A stretch of 64,000 nucleotides of DNA from Streptomyces kaniharaensis (GCF_009569385.1 NZ_WBOF01000001.1:5651501-5715500), one strand, 5' to 3'; positions 18,983 to 28,310 are shown, counted from the stretch's first letter. Notes: a model not told the origin generated them from the letters alone. Program-made: numbers and translations.

Positions 18983-19519
18983 TCAGTCGGTGGGGTTGAG
19001 GCTCCAGCGCTGGTTGGTGTGGTTGTCCGCGTACCACTGGATCACCGGGGTGCCGTCGTTCGCGTTCGCGCCGGCCACGTCGAGGAGGAGGCCGCTGCGG
19101 AAGTTGACGACGGCCAGGGTGTCGCCGTTGACGTTGACCCGCCCCCAGCGCTGGTTGTCGCCGCCGTTGCAGGTCCACTGGCCGATCGCCGTCCCCGCGG
19201 CGGTGCTCCAGCCCGGCACCTCCATGCACTTGCCGCTGTTGACGTTGACGACGTAGCCGTTGCGGACCTGCCACTGCTGGTTGTCGTCGCCCGTGCAGGC
19301 CGCCTGGCGCACGGGCGCGCCGTCGTCCGTGCGCGAGTCCGCGACCTCGAGGCACTTGCCGCTGAAGGCGGCCCGGATCTCCACGGCGGAGTCGGCCGAG
19401 AGCGGGACGAAACCCGAGGCCGAGGCCGGCACGGCGGCCAGCAGCCCGGCACCCAGGCCGAGGGCGAGCACGGCGGCGGACGAGCCGAGGCGGCGCTTGA
19501 CGGTGGAGTGGATGGTCAT
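18983..19519 (-). CDS. Secreted ricin B-type lectin (CBM13 beta-trefoil)
   Basis: The 178-aa protein has a signal peptide (1 to about 35, AxA-type cleavage at ASA) and a single beta-trefoil with three QxW repeats (DNQQW, DNQRW, TNQRW) spaced about 45 residues apart, the ricin B lectin signature. It carries no catalytic domain, so it is a stand-alone carbohydrate-binding protein. The ATG at 19519 follows the same GGGGGGA ribosome site used by two genes of the neighbouring polysaccharide locus, a hint (not proof) of related expression. It converges on the synthase operon across a shared terminator. The ligand is unknown; galactosides or the local polymer are possible. Confidence 0.88.
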   Translation of the reverse strand: MTIHSTVKRRLGSSAAVLALGLGAGLLAAVPASASGFVPLSADSAVEIRAAFSGKCLEVADSRTDDGAPVRQAACTGDDNQQWQVRNGYVVNVNSGKCMEVPGWSTAAGTAIGQWTCNGGDNQRWGRVNVNGDTLAVVNFRSGLLLDVAGANANDGTPVIQWYADNHTNQRWSLNPTD

Positions 19520-19776
19520 TGTTGTTTCCCCCCTGTGGATCCTGTGGATCCCATACGGATGTGGTCCGAAGTGAGACACCCGGGCCTCCCGGCCGTCTCA
19601 CTTCCGTAGACGTGTGGCCTCCGTGGAGGTTGCAGGTCCGTCGGAAAATTCCTGTGAGAAGCCGCCGTCGTGCCGATCCGTGTTGCAGCGGCCGCCTGAT
19701 GTCCGATCACTGCCTTTCGCTTTGCTCAGGGGTTCCATGCGCAGTTGCTGGCGCCCGTTTGTCGCCATGGCCCTCG

Positions 19777-20250
19777 TTATCCGGGAGCGGTAAAGCTACC
19801 GAGGAAGTTCAGCGCCTCCTCGGCGGGGCTTCCGGGTGGGGCCGTGTAGATTACGAGGAGGTGGTGCGCGGCGCCGGGGGCTTGGAAGGTCTCGTAGTTG
19901 AGCGTCAGGTCGCCGACGGCGGGATGCCGGAAGCGCTTGGGCCCGAAGGTCTTCTCGTGCACGTGCTGACTGGCCCACAGAGTGCGGAACTCGCCGCTTC
20001 CCAGGGAGAGTTCGCCGATCAGGCGGAGGAGTTGCGGGTCGTGCGGCCGGCGGCCGGCCGCCATGCGCAGGATGCCGACGGTGGTGCGCGCGGCCTCGTC
20101 TCAGTCGAGGTGGACCTCGCGTGCGTCCGGGTCCAGGAAGATCCGGCGGGCCATGTTCCGCTCGCGGGGCGCGAGTTTGGGGAAGTCGGCGATCAGGACG
20201 GCCGCGAGACGGTTCCAGGCGAGGACGTCGTTGCGGTCGTTCATGATCAC
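19777..20250 (-). pseudogene. Broken MmyB-like regulator fragment (in-frame TGA, HTH lost)
   Basis: Reading leftward, the frame encodes MNDRNDVLAWN...FLDPDAREVHLD, then TGA (20101-20103), then continues in the same frame as DEAARTTVGILRMAAG through LNYETF to a normal TAA at 19777. Together this is the MmyB-like ligand-binding domain found C-terminal to an XRE helix-turn-helix in actinobacteria. Family members have a Trp where the TGA lies (LDW-type motif), so TGG to TGA is the simplest event. The expected N-terminal HTH is not found upstream. The gene is therefore both truncated and nonsense-mutated. Confidence 0.7.
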
Positions 20251-20609
20251 GGCTGGCGCGTGGGCATGCCTCGATCGTTCGCGAGCGCCGTGGGCGGATG
20301 AAGAGACTGCCGTTCCCTGGGAACGACAGACCCACTTCTCTGGTGTGGGGTCGGCGCCGGTTCCCCTGTCGTGGATGTCGAGACCCCGGCGGGACGTCGT
20401 CAGCAGGGCATCGCCAGCCGCGGGTTCGCAGGGGTGCCGGCGAGTGGGGGTGACCAGGGGCTGGGGCCGTGGCGCAATTGCCAGGTGGCGGTGGGGTGTT
20501 GCTTGATGCGGAGGCCGTCGTGGGGCTCCCGGCGGATCGGCCGGCGAGCCGGCGCATCTGGGCATGTGCCCGTCGACGGGCCGCCCTGGTCCTCGCGTCG
20601 CCGGCGCCG
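20251..20609. other. Stretch between regulator remnant and marR, no supported gene
   Basis: Only fragments without ribosome sites are present. A perfect interrupted palindrome GTTCCC-T-GGGAAC lies at 20312-20324 and could be an orphan operator of the lost regulator. No homology to the missing HTH domain was found here. Confidence 0.4.
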
Positions 20610-21143
20610 CTATCGCTCCGCGTCGGCACATGCGGGGTCGGCGGCGGCCTGGACGAGGTTCTGCTCCAGGCGCTCCAGAGTGTGCAGGGCCGCGGTGCAC
20701 TCGTCGGGGGAGAGGCCCGCCGTCACGAGGCCCTCCAGCTGGCTCCAGCTCTGCTCGACCTCGCGCCGTAGGGCGTGGCTGGCGGCGGTGGGTTCGATGA
20801 GGGATGCGCGCCTGTCGGTGGGTGAGGGGCGGCGGCGGACGAAGCCGGCCTGCTCCAGGCGCTGGACGGTGCGGGTCATGGTGGCGGCGTCGGAGTCCAT
20901 GAGCCGCACCAGGTCGGTCTGGCGCTGGGGGCCGAGTTCCCAGAGGTGCATCATGACCAGTTCCTGGCCCGGGTGGAGGCCGATGCGGCGCAGCAGCTGT
21001 CCGGCGAACATGCGGTGCAGGCGGGCGAGGCGGAAGATCGCGTGACTGACGGGCCCGCCGCTGGCCGCGGCCGGCATCGGGACGGTGGCCTCCTGCCCCG
21101 TCCTCGCGGGACTCTTCCCGGCCTCCGGGGTGGACTGCGTCAT
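20610..21143 (-). CDS. MarR-family transcriptional regulator
   Basis: This 177-aa winged-helix regulator has helices around RLARLHRMFAGQLL (N-terminal dimer arm), a recognition region RQTDLVRLMDSDAATMTRTVQRLEQAGFV, and the wing RRRPSPTDRRAS with the conserved DxR. MarR proteins usually repress a divergent gene and release DNA on binding phenolics or after thiol oxidation. The divergent neighbour is an old yellow enzyme, which reduces electrophilic enones, so this pair probably forms an electrophile or quinone response. ATG 21143 with GAGGA upstream was preferred over a GTG at 21176. Confidence 0.87.
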   Translation of the reverse strand: MTQSTPEAGKSPARTGQEATVPMPAAASGGPVSHAIFRLARLHRMFAGQLLRRIGLHPGQELVMMHLWELGPQRQTDLVRLMDSDAATMTRTVQRLEQAGFVRRRPSPTDRRASLIEPTAASHALRREVEQSWSQLEGLVTAGLSPDECTAALHTLERLEQNLVQAAADPACADAER

Positions 21144-21243
21144 CTCTTCCTCACTTTCCTGCTTGGTCAATATCACCTTACCGTCCGAGCCTGCGGCTCG
21201 CCGAGTTTCTTAGGTGCCATGCACATACAGGCAGGTAAACGTA

Positions 21244-21302
21244 TGTGACGGGCATCACATCATGGCCGGGGAATGCTCTCGCGAGGTTTACTTGTTCGAA
21301 CA
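21244..21302. promoter_or_regulatory. Operator region between marR and the ene-reductase
   Basis: There are two palindromes: TGTGA-N6-TCACA (21244-21259), fitting a CRP-class site, and TGTTCGAACA (21293-21302), a perfect 10-bp palindrome of a size suited to MarR dimers. Both lie between the divergent starts at 21143 and 21361. Confidence 0.45.
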
Positions 21303-21360
21303 GTCAATGGCTGCAGTGGTCCTGTCCGGGCCGCCGCGCCTCACGCACCGAGGAGAGATC

Positions 21361-22431
21361 ATGACCACTGCTTTCGAGCCGATCGTTCTGGGCGGCAAGC
21401 GCCTGGCCAGCCGTATCGCGATGGCGCCGATGACCCGCAGCCGCGCCTACGGGCCGGGCGCGGAGCCGACGGAGCTGATGGCGGAGTACTACGCCCAGCG
21501 TGCCGGCGCCGGCCTGATCGTCACCGAGGGCATCCAGCCCTCGCCGGTCGGCCAGGGCTACCCCGACACCCCGGGCCTGCACACGACCGGGCAGGTGGAG
21601 GCGTGGCGGACGGTGACCGACGCCGTGCACCGCGAGGGCGGGGTGATCTTCGCGCAGCTGATGCACACCGGCCGGATCGGCCACCCCAGCCTGCTGCCCG
21701 ACGGCCTGGTGCCGGTGGGGCCGTCGGCGGTGGCCGCCAAGGGCCAGGTCTACACCCACGAAGGGCCGAAGGAGTTCGTGACGCCGAAGGAGCTGGGCGA
21801 GGCGGAGATCCGGCAGACGATCGCCGACTTCGCCGCCGCGGCCCGGAGGGCCATCGAGGCCGGGTTCGACGGCGTGGAGATCCACGGAGCCAACGGCTAC
21901 CTGATCCACCAGTTCCTGGCCCCCAACTCCAACCTGCGTACCGACGCCTGGGGCGGCGACACCGAGGGCCGGATCCGCTTCGCCGTCGAGGTCGTCACGG
22001 CCGTGGCCGAGGCGATCGGCAGCGACCGGGTCGGCCTGCGGATCTCGCCCGGGAACCCGTTCAACGACATCGCCGAGGACAGCCCGGGCGAGGTCTACGG
22101 GGCGCTGCTGGAGCGGCTCGCCGGCCTGGACCTCGCCTACCTGCACCTCATGGAGGGCCCGGACGGCGACCTGACCGCCCGGCTGCGCAAGGCCTGGCAC
22201 GGCACGTTCGTCCTCAACCCGTTCACCCACCCGGACGTCACCGGCCCCGACGCGCTGGCCCTGATCGAGGACGGCAGCGCGGACATGATCGCCTACGGGG
22301 CGCTCTTCCTGGCCAACCCCGACCTGCCGGCCCGCCTCGCCGCCGGCGGCCCGTTCAACACCCCGGACCCGTCCACCTTCTACGGCGGCGACCACCGCGG
22401 CTACACCGACTACCCCACCCTCACCTCCTGA
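21361..22431 (+). CDS. Alkene reductase, old yellow enzyme family
   Basis: The 356-aa FMN-dependent TIM-barrel enzyme reduces activated C=C bonds of enones, quinones and related electrophiles with NAD(P)H. Conserved pieces are the opening APMTRSRA (FMN contact), QLMHTGR, the substrate-binding EIHGANGYLIHQFLAP with its His-Asn pair, and the C-terminal AYGALFLANPDLP with the phosphate-binding region. The length matches NemA/OYE-type ene-reductases. A GAGGAG-like ribosome site precedes ATG 21361. It is divergent from the marR gene and followed 84 bp later by a quinone reductase, forming a plausible reactive-electrophile detoxification unit. Confidence 0.92.
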   Translation: MTTAFEPIVLGGKRLASRIAMAPMTRSRAYGPGAEPTELMAEYYAQRAGAGLIVTEGIQPSPVGQGYPDTPGLHTTGQVEAWRTVTDAVHREGGVIFAQLMHTGRIGHPSLLPDGLVPVGPSAVAAKGQVYTHEGPKEFVTPKELGEAEIRQTIADFAAAARRAIEAGFDGVEIHGANGYLIHQFLAPNSNLRTDAWGGDTEGRIRFAVEVVTAVAEAIGSDRVGLRISPGNPFNDIAEDSPGEVYGALLERLAGLDLAYLHLMEGPDGDLTARLRKAWHGTFVLNPFTHPDVTGPDALALIEDGSADMIAYGALFLANPDLPARLAAGGPFNTPDPSTFYGGDHRGYTDYPTLTS

Positions 22432-22515
22432 GCGGCGAGCCCGCCCTCGTGCCCGCACAGTGATTCAGAGCGCGTGCGGTTCCCTTCCCCGTCTGCTTTC
22501 ACCTGGGAGTACCTG

Positions 22516-23421
22516 ATGTCCAGAGCGATCACTTTCTCCGAGTACGGCACGCCCGAGGTGCTGCGGCTGTCGGAGGTCGCCACGCCGGAGCCGGGCCCGG
22601 GCCAGGTCCGGATCCGGGTGCGGGCCGCCTCCGTGAACCCGCTCGACATGAAGATCCGATCCGGTCTGATGGCCGGCGTCGCCCCCGCGCGCTTTCCCGT
22701 GACCCCGGGTCTGGATGCGGCCGGTGTCGTCGATGCCGTCGGCGAGGGAGCGGACGCGGCCGTGGGGGACGAGGTCCTCGGCGCCACCGTCGGCGGCAGC
22801 TACGGCGAGTACGCCCTGCTCGCCCGGCCGGTGGCCAAGCCCGAGTCCCTGTCGTGGGAGGTCGCCGCCTCGCTGGTCACGGTCGGCCGGACCGCGTTCC
22901 GCGTGCTGGGGCAGTTGGGTGTGCAAGCGGGTCAGACCCTGCTCATCCACGGCGCCGCCGGCAGCGTGGGCGTCATCGCCGTGCAGCTGGCCGTCGCCCG
23001 CGGCATCACCGTCATCGGAACGGTCGGCGAGCACGACATCGAGCGCGTCACCGCGCTCGGAGCCACCGCCGTCCGCTACGGCGACGGCTGGGTGGAGCGC
23101 GTGACGGCAGCGGCTCCCCAGGGAGTCGACTTCGTCTTCGACGCCTCCGGCGCCGGCGTCCTCGCCGACTCCGTCGCCCTGACCGGCGATGCCGGCAAGG
23201 TCATCACCATCGCCGACATGTCCGCCAAGCAGCACGGCGTCCGCTTCAGCGCCGGTACCGACGACCAGGGCGGAGAGTCCCTGCCGGAGCTGGTGCAGCT
23301 GGCTGCCGCCGGCAAGCTCACCGTGCCGATCTGGCGCACCTACCCGCTGGCCGAGGCAGCGAAGGCCCACGCCGACCTGGAAGCCCACCGCAACCAGGGC
23401 AAGGCCGTCCTGCTGCCCTGA
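22516..23421 (+). CDS. NADP-dependent quinone/enone oxidoreductase (MDR family, no zinc)
   Basis: The 301-aa medium-chain reductase of the QOR/zeta-crystallin group has a GroES-like N-terminal domain with NPLDMKIRSG in place of zinc ligands, a VGRTAFRVL segment, and a Rossmann loop HGAAGSVGVIAVQLA that binds NADPH. No catalytic or structural zinc cysteines are present. It reduces quinones or alpha,beta-unsaturated carbonyls. ATG 22516 has GGGAG upstream. It is co-directional with the ene-reductase and probably under the same MarR control. Confidence 0.88.
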   Translation: MSRAITFSEYGTPEVLRLSEVATPEPGPGQVRIRVRAASVNPLDMKIRSGLMAGVAPARFPVTPGLDAAGVVDAVGEGADAAVGDEVLGATVGGSYGEYALLARPVAKPESLSWEVAASLVTVGRTAFRVLGQLGVQAGQTLLIHGAAGSVGVIAVQLAVARGITVIGTVGEHDIERVTALGATAVRYGDGWVERVTAAAPQGVDFVFDASGAGVLADSVALTGDAGKVITIADMSAKQHGVRFSAGTDDQGGESLPELVQLAAAGKLTVPIWRTYPLAEAAKAHADLEAHRNQGKAVLLP

Positions 23422-23902
23422 CCCTCTGTGCCACCGCCTCGCGTCGCGGGAGCGGACGAGGCGGCTCGGGGCCGCAGCCGGCACCCGCACCTCAGCCGGC
23501 TGCGGCCCACCTCTGCGGGCCGCCATCCGGCCGATCAGCACCACGATGCTCGCCGACCGGCTGCGCGCACTCCTCGACGCCGGGCTCGTCACCCACTCCC
23601 AGCGGTTCCCCCGGCCCGCCACCAGGCCGGGGGAACCGGAGTCGACCCCAGCACGGCTCGGTGCGTATGGCGGTCCCTGCTGGAGCAGGCCGTCACCCGC
23701 CCGTGAGCCGGCGTCGCCCGTCGTCCAACATCCGCCACCCCGATGCCCCCGCGCCCCAGTGCCGCGAACGCGTGCGCGTTCGCGGCGAGAAGGGTCTTCG
23801 CCGGGGCGGTCGTCCGCCGAAGCACGCCGCGTGATCAGTCATGTCGGCGGGGGCGCGAGAATCTCAGTGGCGCAGCTGACCGCCCCATGCTGGAGTGGGC
23901 GG
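23422..23902. other. Gene-poor stretch with a possible HxlR-type regulator remnant
   Basis: No intact gene is seen. Around 23520-23610 the plus strand can be read as IRPISTTMLADRLRALLDAGLV, which resembles the recognition-helix segment of HxlR-family regulators (ISxxMLTxRLxxLxxxGLV). The flanking residues do not keep the family pattern, and no start with a ribosome site exists. It may be debris of a regulator once adjacent to the reductase genes. Confidence 0.3.
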
Positions 23903-24679
23903 ATGGATCATGAAGAAGTGCTCGCCCTGTTCGACCGCCGGCTGAGACGCGACGCGAAGGCCGACGGCCCCGGGGTTCGTGTCGAGCGTGACGGCGACGT
24001 CGTGCGGCAGGTCGGCGCGCATCACGACTGGAACGGCGTCCTCTGGTCGGACCTCGACGGTGCCACCGCGGATGCGGCGATCACGGCGCAGGTGCGGTAC
24101 TTCGCCGCGCTGGGGCGCGAGTTCGAATGGAAGGCATACGCTCACGACAGGCCCGGTGACCTTGGGATGCGGTTGCAGTCGGCCGGGTTCACGGCCGGGC
24201 CCGAGGAGGCGGTGATGGTCGCCCGGATCCAGGATCTGCCCACCGTCGTCGCACTGCCCGAGGGCATCCAGCTGCGTCCGGTCACCGACTCCGCCGGGGT
24301 GGATCTCGTGGCGGACGTCCACGAGCAGGCCTTCGGCACCAGCAGCGCCCGCCTGCGGCAGCGGCTGCTCGACCAACTGGCCCAGAACTCGGAGACGGTC
24401 AGCATGGTCGTCGCGATGGCCGGCGACCTGCCCGTGTGCGCGGCGCGGATGGAACTGAACCCGGGCACGGAGTTCGCGGGCCTCTGGGGCGGCGGCACTG
24501 TGGCCGCCTGGCGAGGCCGGGGTGTCTACCGGGCTCTGGTCGCGCATCGTGCCCGAATCGCCGCTGACCTCGGCTACCGCTACCTCCAGGTCGACGCAAG
24601 CGACCAGAGCCGCCCCATCCTGCAACGACTCGGGTTCACGGTTCTGAGCACCACGACCCCCTACGTCTACCAGCCCTGA
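23903..24679 (+). CDS. GNAT-family N-acetyltransferase (two-domain type)
   Basis: The 258-aa protein has an N-terminal half (WSDLDGATADAAITAQVRYF, EWKAYAHDRPGDLG) that resembles a degenerate acetyltransferase lobe. The C-terminal half is a typical GNAT domain with the acetyl-CoA loop GGGTVAAWRGRGVYRAL and a late strand YLQVDASDQSRPILQRLGF. Substrate is unknown. ATG 23903 is the first start after the gene-poor stretch and fits the codon pattern. It is monocistronic and converges on the ABC permease gene over a hairpin. Confidence 0.85.
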   Translation: MDHEEVLALFDRRLRRDAKADGPGVRVERDGDVVRQVGAHHDWNGVLWSDLDGATADAAITAQVRYFAALGREFEWKAYAHDRPGDLGMRLQSAGFTAGPEEAVMVARIQDLPTVVALPEGIQLRPVTDSAGVDLVADVHEQAFGTSSARLRQRLLDQLAQNSETVSMVVAMAGDLPVCAARMELNPGTEFAGLWGGGTVAAWRGRGVYRALVAHRARIAADLGYRYLQVDASDQSRPILQRLGFTVLSTTTPYVYQP

Positions 24680-24773
24680 CCCAACGACCGTCATCGTCGA
24701 GGCGACCGGAGCCGTCCCGGCCTGACGCGGACGCGCCCGCAGGCAGCGGTCGGTGCGAGGGCGGGTGCCCGCC

Positions 24774-24803
24774 GGGCCGGACGCTCGGGGGCGCGTCCGG
24801 CCC
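24774..24803. terminator. Bidirectional terminator
   Basis: An 11-bp perfect stem (24774-24784 with 24793-24803) and 8-nt loop lie between the convergent acetyltransferase and ABC permease genes. Confidence 0.75.
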
Positions 24804-24849
24804 AGCGGGCCGATGGTGGGGCCGGCCGGTTGGGTGGTGGCCGGCGGTT

Positions 24850-27402
24850 TCAGGAGGCGGCGATGGCTCCGAGCACCCGCATCCGGGCGGCCTTCACGGC
24901 GGGCAGGACCGCCGCGGCCAGGCCGGCCACGGCCGATCCGGCGAGCACCGCGAGGATCGTGGTCCACGGGATGCTGAGCGCGGTGATCCCGTACAGCACG
25001 AGGACCCTCTGCCCGGCGACGCCCCAGGCCAGGCCCAGGCCGAGGCCGAGCAGGGCGCCGTGGACGGCGATCAGCACGGACTCCAGCCGGATCAGGCGGC
25101 CGACCTGTCCGCGCGAGGTGCCGATCGCGCGCAGCAGCCCGATCTCGCGGGTGCGCTCGATCACCGACAGGGCGAGGGTGTTGACGACGCCGAGGACGGC
25201 GATGACGATCGCGAGGGCGAGGAGGGCGTAGACCAGGTGGAGGACGGTGCCGACCTGGCCGGTGATCTGCTTCTTGTAGTCGGCCTGGCTCTGCACCGTC
25301 ACCTGCGGGTAGGGCGCGAGCGCCGAATCCAGGGCCGTCTGGACCCTCTGCTTGTCGGCACCGGCTGCGGTGTCGAGGTAGAGGGTGAAGTCCTGGGCCT
25401 CGGGGGCGTACTTGTTGAGGGTGTCGAGGGAGATCTCCCAGCTGCCGCCGTCCTTGCCCGCGCCCGCCGGGGGCTTGGAGATCGCGCCGACGGTGAGGGT
25501 GCCCACGTTCCCGTTGAGGAAGTGGAGTTCGACGGGGGAGCCGATGGTGAGGCGGTCGGCGTTGGCGGTGGTCTCGTCGACCATCACCTTGCCGGCCGCG
25601 ACGTCTGCGGTGGAGCCGGCGACGTACTGCGGCTTGACGGCCTGGTCCACGGTGGCGGTGTCCACGCCCGACATCACCAGCTGGAACCCGTTGAGGTGGG
25701 CCACCGCGTAGCGCTGGCGCGTGACGGCCTGGATGCCGGGGACGGCCCTGAGCTTGTCGGTCACCTCGTGGCCGATCGGGGTGGCGCCGTTGCCGGACAG
25801 GACGTAGTCGGCGCCGAAGGTGTTGTCCACGTCGCGGTCGACGGAGGTGGTCAGCGAGGCGGCGAGGACGGCGACGGCGCCGACCAGGGAGAGGCTGATC
25901 ATCAGTGCGCCCGCGGTGGCGCCGGTGCGCCGGGGGTTGCGGACGGCGTTGAGGCGGCTCATCCGGCCGACCGCGCCGAACACGGCCGGGTACGGCGCCC
26001 CGAGACCGTACACGACCACCCGCGACAGTGCCGGGCCGAGCACGGCCAGGGCGACCAGCGAAAGGAGGATGCCGCCACCGAGCAGTCCGCCCGCCATGAC
26101 GATCGTGGCGTGGTGCGTCGCGGCGCCGTACAGCAGGCCGCTGCCGGCCGCGAGCAGGACGCTGCCGAGCGCGGTACGGCGGCCGAGCTTGGGGGCGGGC
26201 GGGGTGGTGGCCTCGCGCAGGGCGGCCATGGGGGAGATCCGCGCGGCGCGGCGGGCCGGCAGGTACGCGGCGACCAGGGTGACGACGACGCCGACCGCGT
26301 AAGCCGCCACCGGCGTGAGCGGGTTGATGACCAGCGCGGTGCCGGACAGGTCGACGCCGAAGCCGGAGATCAGCGACTTCAGTCCGGCGGCGAGGCCGAT
26401 GCCCGCGCCGAGGCCGAGAGTTGAGCCGATGACGCCGAGCAGCAGGGCCTCGGTCAGCACCGCGCGCAGCACCTGGCCGCGTCCGGCGCCGAGCGCGCGC
26501 AGGAGGCCGAGTTCACGGGTGCGCTGGGCGACGAGCATGGAGAAGGTGTTGAGGATCAGGAAGATCCCGACCAGCACGGCCAGTCCGGCGAAGCCGAGCA
26601 GGGCGAGGGTGACGACGCTGAGGAAGGAGCTGATCTGCTGGGCGGCGGTCTCGGCCTGCTGCTCCTTGGTGGCCACCGAGTAGCCGTCGCCGAGCGCGGC
26701 CTTGATCCGCTGCTGGGCGGTGGCGTGGCCGGTGCCGGGGGCGGTGTCGACGGTGACGCCGGTGAACTGGTCGGGCTTGCCGAGCAGTTGCGTCTGCGCG
26801 GTCGCGGTGTCGGTGTACACCATGGTCACGCCGGGGTTGCCGGTCGTGAAGGTGACGATGCCGACCACCGTGCCGGGCATGGAGCCGGTGGGGGTGAGGA
26901 TGTGCAGCGGGTCGCCCAGGTGGAGGTTCTTGTGCCGGGCGCTGGCCTGGTCGATGACGATCTCGCCGGCCTTGGTGGGGGCGTGGCCCTCGGCGAGGTG
27001 GACCTGCGGGTCGTCGTACCAGTTCTGGCCGAGCGTCGGGGCACCCGTGGTAGCGCCGACGGGCTTGTCGTTCCGGTCGACGACGGTGAGGTTCTGCAGG
27101 CTGATCTGCCCGTGCGCGGCCTGGACGCCCGGGACGGCCGCGACCTTCGCCACGACGGCGGCCGGCATGGTGGGGACCTCGCCGGACAGGCCGCGGTCCT
27201 CCACCTCGGGCGTGAACGCCTGCTTCGGCTTGACCGTGACGTCCGCCGCGGTGGAGCCGGCGATGTTGGTGAAGGCCACGTTGATGGTGTCGGAGAACAC
27301 CAGGGTGCCGGAGACGAACGCCACGCCCAGCAGGACGGCGAGGGTGGACAGCGCCATCCGGCCCTTGTGGGCCAGGAAGTTGCGGATGCTTGCCTTGACC
27401 AC
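24850..27402 (-). CDS. ABC transporter permease, MacB/FtsX type
   Basis: The 850-aa membrane protein has an N-terminal helix (about 18-38), a large extracytoplasmic MacB-like domain, three FtsX-type helices (about 270-410), a further central helix block, a second extracytoplasmic domain, and a final FtsX triple helix ending in a basic ARMRVLGAIAAS tail. These permeases do not pump through a channel; they couple ATP hydrolysis to mechanical work on the outer face, often exporting peptides or lipids or conferring antimicrobial resistance. GTG 27402 with GGAG upstream lies 2 bp after the ATPase stop, so the two are one operon. Confidence 0.9.
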   Translation of the reverse strand: MVKASIRNFLAHKGRMALSTLAVLLGVAFVSGTLVFSDTINVAFTNIAGSTAADVTVKPKQAFTPEVEDRGLSGEVPTMPAAVVAKVAAVPGVQAAHGQISLQNLTVVDRNDKPVGATTGAPTLGQNWYDDPQVHLAEGHAPTKAGEIVIDQASARHKNLHLGDPLHILTPTGSMPGTVVGIVTFTTGNPGVTMVYTDTATAQTQLLGKPDQFTGVTVDTAPGTGHATAQQRIKAALGDGYSVATKEQQAETAAQQISSFLSVVTLALLGFAGLAVLVGIFLILNTFSMLVAQRTRELGLLRALGAGRGQVLRAVLTEALLLGVIGSTLGLGAGIGLAAGLKSLISGFGVDLSGTALVINPLTPVAAYAVGVVVTLVAAYLPARRAARISPMAALREATTPPAPKLGRRTALGSVLLAAGSGLLYGAATHHATIVMAGGLLGGGILLSLVALAVLGPALSRVVVYGLGAPYPAVFGAVGRMSRLNAVRNPRRTGATAGALMISLSLVGAVAVLAASLTTSVDRDVDNTFGADYVLSGNGATPIGHEVTDKLRAVPGIQAVTRQRYAVAHLNGFQLVMSGVDTATVDQAVKPQYVAGSTADVAAGKVMVDETTANADRLTIGSPVELHFLNGNVGTLTVGAISKPPAGAGKDGGSWEISLDTLNKYAPEAQDFTLYLDTAAGADKQRVQTALDSALAPYPQVTVQSQADYKKQITGQVGTVLHLVYALLALAIVIAVLGVVNTLALSVIERTREIGLLRAIGTSRGQVGRLIRLESVLIAVHGALLGLGLGLAWGVAGQRVLVLYGITALSIPWTTILAVLAGSAVAGLAAAVLPAVKAARMRVLGAIAAS

Positions 27403-27404
27403 GG

Positions 27405-28178
27405 TCAGCTCCTGCGTCCGGCGCCGTCGAACTTCCGCATCCGGTCCAGCACCGAGTCCGCGGACGGCTCCAGCAGCTCGTCCACGATCCGCCCGTCCGC
27501 GAGGAAGAGCACGCGGTCGGCGTACGAGGCGGCGACCGGGTCGTGGGTGACCATGACGATGGTCTGACCGAGGTCGTCCACGGAGGAGCGCAGGAACGCG
27601 AGGATCTCGGCGCCGGCCCGGGAGTCGAGGTTGCCGGTGGGCTCGTCCGCGAAGATGATGTCCGGTCGGCTCGCCAGCGCGCGGGCGCACGCGACGCGCT
27701 GCTGCTGGCCGCCGGACAGCTCGGTCGGGCGGTGCTTCAGGCGCCCGGCCAGGCCGACGGTGTCGATGACCTTGTCCACCCACGCCTGGTCGGCCTTGCG
27801 GCCGGCGATGTCCATGGGCAGGGTGATGTTCTCCAGCGCGGTCAAGGTGGGCAGCAGGTTGAAGGCCTGGAAGATGAAGCCGATCCTGTCCCGGCGCAGC
27901 TGGGTGAGCTTCTTGTCCTTGAGCCGGGTGATTTCGTTGTCACCGATCCAGATCTGCCCGCCGGTGGCGGTGTCGAGACCGGCCAGGCAGTGCATGAGCG
28001 TGGACTTGCCGGAGCCGGACGGGCCCATGATCGCGACGAACTCGCCGTGCGGCACGGACACGCTGACCGCGTCCAGCGCGACCACCCGGGTCTCGCCGGA
28101 GCCGTACGCCTTGGTCAGGCCCTCGGCGCGGGCGGCGATGGTCCGGGGCGGGGCGCCGGCCGCCGTTGCTGTGCTCAC
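27405..28178 (-). CDS. ABC transporter ATP-binding protein, MacB/LolD type
   Basis: The 257-aa cytoplasmic ATPase has Walker A GPSGSGKST, Q-loop FQAFNLLPTL, signature LSGGQQQR, Walker B IIFADE and the H-loop THD. It pairs with the FtsX-type permease directly downstream (2-bp gap). The C-terminal extension past the H-loop (SADSVLDRMRKF) is typical of actinobacterial members. GTG 28178 follows AGGAGG. Its promoter region faces the blaI-like regulator across 132 bp holding two BlaI-type operators, so the transporter is a candidate target of that regulator. Confidence 0.93.
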   Translation of the reverse strand: MSTATAAGAPPRTIAARAEGLTKAYGSGETRVVALDAVSVSVPHGEFVAIMGPSGSGKSTLMHCLAGLDTATGGQIWIGDNEITRLKDKKLTQLRRDRIGFIFQAFNLLPTLTALENITLPMDIAGRKADQAWVDKVIDTVGLAGRLKHRPTELSGGQQQRVACARALASRPDIIFADEPTGNLDSRAGAEILAFLRSSVDDLGQTIVMVTHDPVAASYADRVLFLADGRIVDELLEPSADSVLDRMRKFDGAGRRS

Positions 28179-28246
28179 GCACGTCCTCCTGGGCTCTCCC
28201 TCACGGGAAGGCGTGAGGGCATGGCAGACTCTGGATGGGCAGGAGC

Positions 28247-28285
28247 TTCTACTGGAAACGTAGAACTTCTACGTGGAATGTAGAA
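28247..28285. promoter_or_regulatory. Two tandem BlaI-type operators
   Basis: Two 19-bp sites, TTCTAC-N7-GTAGAA at 28247-28265 and again at 28267-28285, are separated by one base (20-bp centre spacing). The arms are identical in both copies. BlaI/MecI repressors bind such dyads (TACA/TGTA core). The pair lies between the divergent ABC operon and the blaI-like gene. Confidence 0.8.
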
Positions 28286-28310
28286 GATGGAGTGGGAGGA
28301 GACCAAGTTC

